This document shows, one piece after another, positions 60,950 through 64,000 of a stretch of 64,000 nucleotides of DNA. The stretch covers positions 2,294,001-2,358,000 of the forward strand of contig OZ234503.1 of assembly GCA_965153455.1 (NCBI GenBank), read 5' to 3'. Under the pieces are notes generated by a model. The model was given only the letters and a program-made list of their open reading frames with translations. It had not been told where the DNA came from and did no database searches. Position 1 is the first letter of the stretch; each line of letters begins with the position of its first letter. The translations under genes and the position numbers were made by a program. This stretch comes from Sphagnum compactum. Lineage: Eukaryota > Bryophyta > Sphagnopsida > Sphagnales.

Positions 60950-61870
60950 TTTTCCACAGCCCAAAGGAAAAGAAAAACAAGCTCTCGTAGATGATAAATC
61001 GGTTCTATGGATGAAACATGTCTACAGCCCCCAAGTAAAAGAAAAAAAGCTCTTGTGGATGATAAATCGGTTTCGTGGATGGAAACATTTCCACAGCCCC
61101 ACATAAAAGAGAAAAGCTCTCGTGGATGATAAATCGGTTTCGTGGATGGAAACATTTCCACAGCCCCAAAAATAAGAGAAAAGCTCTCGTGGATGATAGT
61201 AATAGAAAGACAAGCATTCATGGATGATAGCCCGGTTTGATGGATGAAACATTTACGATAAACGAGAGAGAGAAAGAGGAGAAGATGACTAGCATATAGG
61301 TGTACGATGATTCCACGGATGTTGATGATGAATAGAATTTTCGGAAATGAAAAATCCATTTTGTGGATGAAATATTTGTGAGCCTTAGCGAGAAAGGAGT
61401 TGCCGACTATGATGATGATCGCACGGATGTTGATGATTAACAAACGTTCGTAATTGAAAAATATCTCCTTTCGTCGATGAGAGATTTGCGAAAAAACTTT
61501 AATAAGGAGCTGGTTATGATGATTGATTGCATGAATGCCAATGCAAAAACTCTTGTGGATGAAAAATCCCGTTTGTTTCCATGGATGAAAAATCCGTGAA
61601 ATGCGAGAATCTGACTATCGTGATTCGCAAAGATGCTGCTGATGGGGACGAGAAATCTGTTTCGTGGATGAAAGAATTGCAATGAGAGAAAAAGGAGCTG
61701 ACTGATTTGCACAGAAATTGAATGATTAACAAACTTTAGTAAATTCAAAATCCCGTATCTTAGATGAAAACTTTACGGAGAGACAGCGAGAGAGGAGTTG
61801 ACTACGATGATTAACAATATTCTCATGGATGTAAAATCCGCTTTTTGGATGAAACTTGTGAAGAGAGAGA
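60950..61870. repeat. Tandem array of GTGGATGA-containing units
   Basis: At 60955-61195 units of about 65-70 bp repeat, each with CAGCCCC, then a purine stretch, then GCTCTCGTGGATGATAAATC and GGTTTCGTGGATGGAAACAT (CACAGCCC-type starts near 60956, 61021, 61091 and 61160). From 61200 to 61870 the units decay, but GTGGATGA or near matches still recur, often followed by AAAATCCG. The array ends at a GA microsatellite (61864-61882). Minus-strand frames across it (60946-61443 and others) repeat His-Pro-Arg-Glu-like blocks and reflect the array, not a protein. Confidence 0.8.
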
Positions 61871-61882
61871 GAGAGAGAGAGA

Positions 61883-64000
61883 GGCTTCACTAGGATGTTG
61901 ACAATTAGCCAACTTGTGCAGGTTTGTTTTTCTTTGGCTAGTTTTCTCTTTTTGTTGCATTTTGTTGAAATGTGTGTTTCTTACAACATTTTTTCTCTTT
62001 GTTGCATTTTGTTCAAGCATGCGATGCATCATTTTTATTATGAAATTGGGTTCCAGTTTGTTAAAGTGCAATTTTTTGTTGTATTGCATCAGTTTTTTTT
62101 ATATTATTGTTTTGTGTTTTTGTTGTTGTTGTGCAAGTGTTTTACATAGTCGAATTTTGTTGTCAACACATGCATTCTCTTTCTGTCATGTTTGTTATGA
62201 AAGATCACAATGGTTTTTATTTTTTTCACATGTGCTAGCATCAACCAACACTACAACTAAAGGTGTCCCTGTACGTCAAGTGATTTCACTGGATTTTGAG
62301 TGAATTCACTAGTTGCAATGAAGGGGGACCAGTGAAGAAGCAGTAAATTCAATGGTCTAGTGAACAGGGACTAGTGAACTGCACCCACATTTTGTAGTTC
62401 GTCAAAGTGCAACTTCTTATAGCACATCAACTTTTCTTTTCTTTTTGGTCCCTAATCATTTTTTGGTTTTTTTTTATTGTTTTGGATGTGTTTTGTGTTC
62501 TTTCGTTTGATGTTAATTCTTATGGTTTTTTTTGCAATAGTTAGTGGTGTTTTGTTTTTTCTTATAATTTTGTTCATCTGTAATCTTGTTTCTCCTTCAT
62601 TTTGTGTGGAGACAAACAACAAGGCTTTCCAAAGTTCATCATATTCTTCTTTTGAATGTAGCTTTCATTTATTTTGTTTCATTGTTCTTGCTTTTGCTTC
62701 TCAATGTTTCATAATAATGAGCCAATTTCTAAGAAAACATATTAAAAAATTATGTTCATGAATTTTTTTTTTCGAGGTTTATGTGAATAAACAGCTACCC
62801 AACTTAATAGACTATTTAAGGTTGAAGTTTTTGAATCAAGGTTTACACCATCCACACCTTATGTTATTACAACATTTACATATTCTTTTAATTTTATAAA
62901 TGTTAAGATTTTATGGTCTAATGATGGATGTAATTTTTTAACAACTACATAATTTTTTAAATTTTTGCAACGTCTTGAAGTAAATGTCGATTTTACAATA
63001 TTTCCAAATTTTTACAACGCTATAATTCCTTTATATGTTGATGATTTTAAAGTCCATCCTCTAGTTAAGGGTTTTAATAACTAGTCTTTTTGTCCCAACC
63101 CTAACGTAATTAATTATGATGTGATTAATGCCACTAATGATGAAGTTATTTTTTTGAAGTATTTTCCAAATCTCAATTTCTTGACGCTAATAGACAAAAT
63201 TGAAAAATGTTAACAAAGGTACTTGTAAAACCGACCAACATGTTGAGGTTTGGGCTAAATATGCTTTTGATGAATGGCACAAATTCTAGAATTATGACAT
63301 AGAAAAGTTTAAAAAGTTGAAAGTCAATACCTTCCAACTTGGTAAGTATATTATTCCAACTTTGTGATTTTTTTTGTTGTTGTATTGTTTTTTATTCCTA
63401 TTTTATGATTATGTGGTTTAGTTATATTGTTGGTTAGGTTTAATTCTAAGTATGTTTTGTTGTAATTTAATATTTAGTCATTGATCAAAAACATTCACAA
63501 GTTGATTCAATAAAAGTAGAATCAACACACTAAATAAGGTGTAACTATAATAATTCCATTCAATATTTTTACTAACATGGGGTATTGTTGGGTCAAGCAC
63601 TCCAAAAACTTTGAATATTAACAACTAGTTTTTTTAGTTGTAAATGATTTTTTTTAGTCATAAATGCCACATGCAATTGTTACAATGTTTAATCATCTTT
63701 GACAATTTGCATAAAATTTAATTGCAAAAAACATGACATGGCATCCAATTGAAACAACAATCAAATTGAGGTGCAATGAACACCGACTTTTCATCTAGCC
63801 AACATGGCATGGACATTTATGACTTTACAACTAAAATTTATAATTGCATATGCCTATGTGGCATGGTCATTTATGATTAGTTTTATGACTAAAATGTAAG
63901 GACATCTCAAATTTTTAAACCACTAAACTGTCAACAGGTGGCAACCTCCAAATTGAATAAATGGAACCATGTTGCCTACCTAGGCTAGTTTAGGCTAGGC
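61883..64000. other. AT-rich end of window; possible decayed frame at 62970-63345
   Basis: 62970-63345 (plus) reads, with a few stops, as FTIFPNFYNAIIPLYVDDFK, VHPLVKGFNN and VWAKYAFDEWHKF, ending at a GTAAGT donor-like site near 63342. It looks like a decayed coding exon, but I do not recognise the family; the last block is loosely reminiscent of tyrosine-recombinase-like transposon proteins. The rest shows no supportable feature. Confidence 0.3.

Noticed and set aside
60946-61443. 165-residue minus-strand frame with repeated FHPRN-like blocks.
   Set aside because: It is produced by the GTGGATGA tandem array, and equivalent frames open in the other two phases over the same DNA.

Overview
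This window reads as nuclear DNA of a green plant (streptophyte) with a large, repeat-rich, AT-rich genome. The evidence is a 13-exon cytosolic HSP90 gene ending in MEEVD, a plant-type SMG7 (EST1-family nonsense-mediated decay factor) gene, a broken photosystem I antenna gene (LHCA2-like), a broken plant P450 (CYP716/CYP85-clan-like), and plant-style hAT, Copia and Helitron-like remnants. I saw no rRNA, tRNA or CRISPR array. The species cannot be named from the sequence alone.

Layout. 1-21.6 kb: a giant inverted repeat. The left arm (1-3216, cut by the window edge) and right arm (about 17815-21580) are near-identical reverse complements built from tandem units. They flank a 14.6 kb AT-rich spacer holding a decayed Copia gag, a 143-bp tandem repeat, several kb of AT-rich duplicated DNA and a decayed Helitron-like reading frame. 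21.6-25 kb: non-coding dispersed repeats. 25.0-32.5 kb: one hAT transposon (25011-32479) with matching terminal inverted repeats and an exact 8-bp target duplication. A second, GC-rich DDE transposon (27185-30518), with perfect 26-bp inverted ends and a TA duplication, lies nested inside it. 32.5-36 kb: dispersed repeats. 36.0-39.1 kb: two decaying genes, an LHCA2-like fragment on the plus strand and an unidentified coiled-coil protein gene on the minus strand. 39.1-45.7 kb: HSP90 with a leader intron full of tandem repeats. 46.8-48.5 kb: small non-autonomous elements, two of them hAT-like. 49.6-51.6 kb: the P450 pseudogene. 56.2-60.0 kb: SMG7 on the minus strand. 60.95-61.87 kb: a GTGGATGA-motif tandem array just upstream of SMG7. 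61.9-64 kb: AT-rich, no clear gene.

Only HSP90 and SMG7 look functional, and nothing in the sequence ties them to one another. The main structural interest is the long tandem-repeat inverted repeat (foldback-like), the transposon-in-transposon nest, and SMG7, which shows both a start-overlapping upstream ORF and a strong splice donor 96 nt past its stop, as expected for a transcript that is itself regulated by decay.
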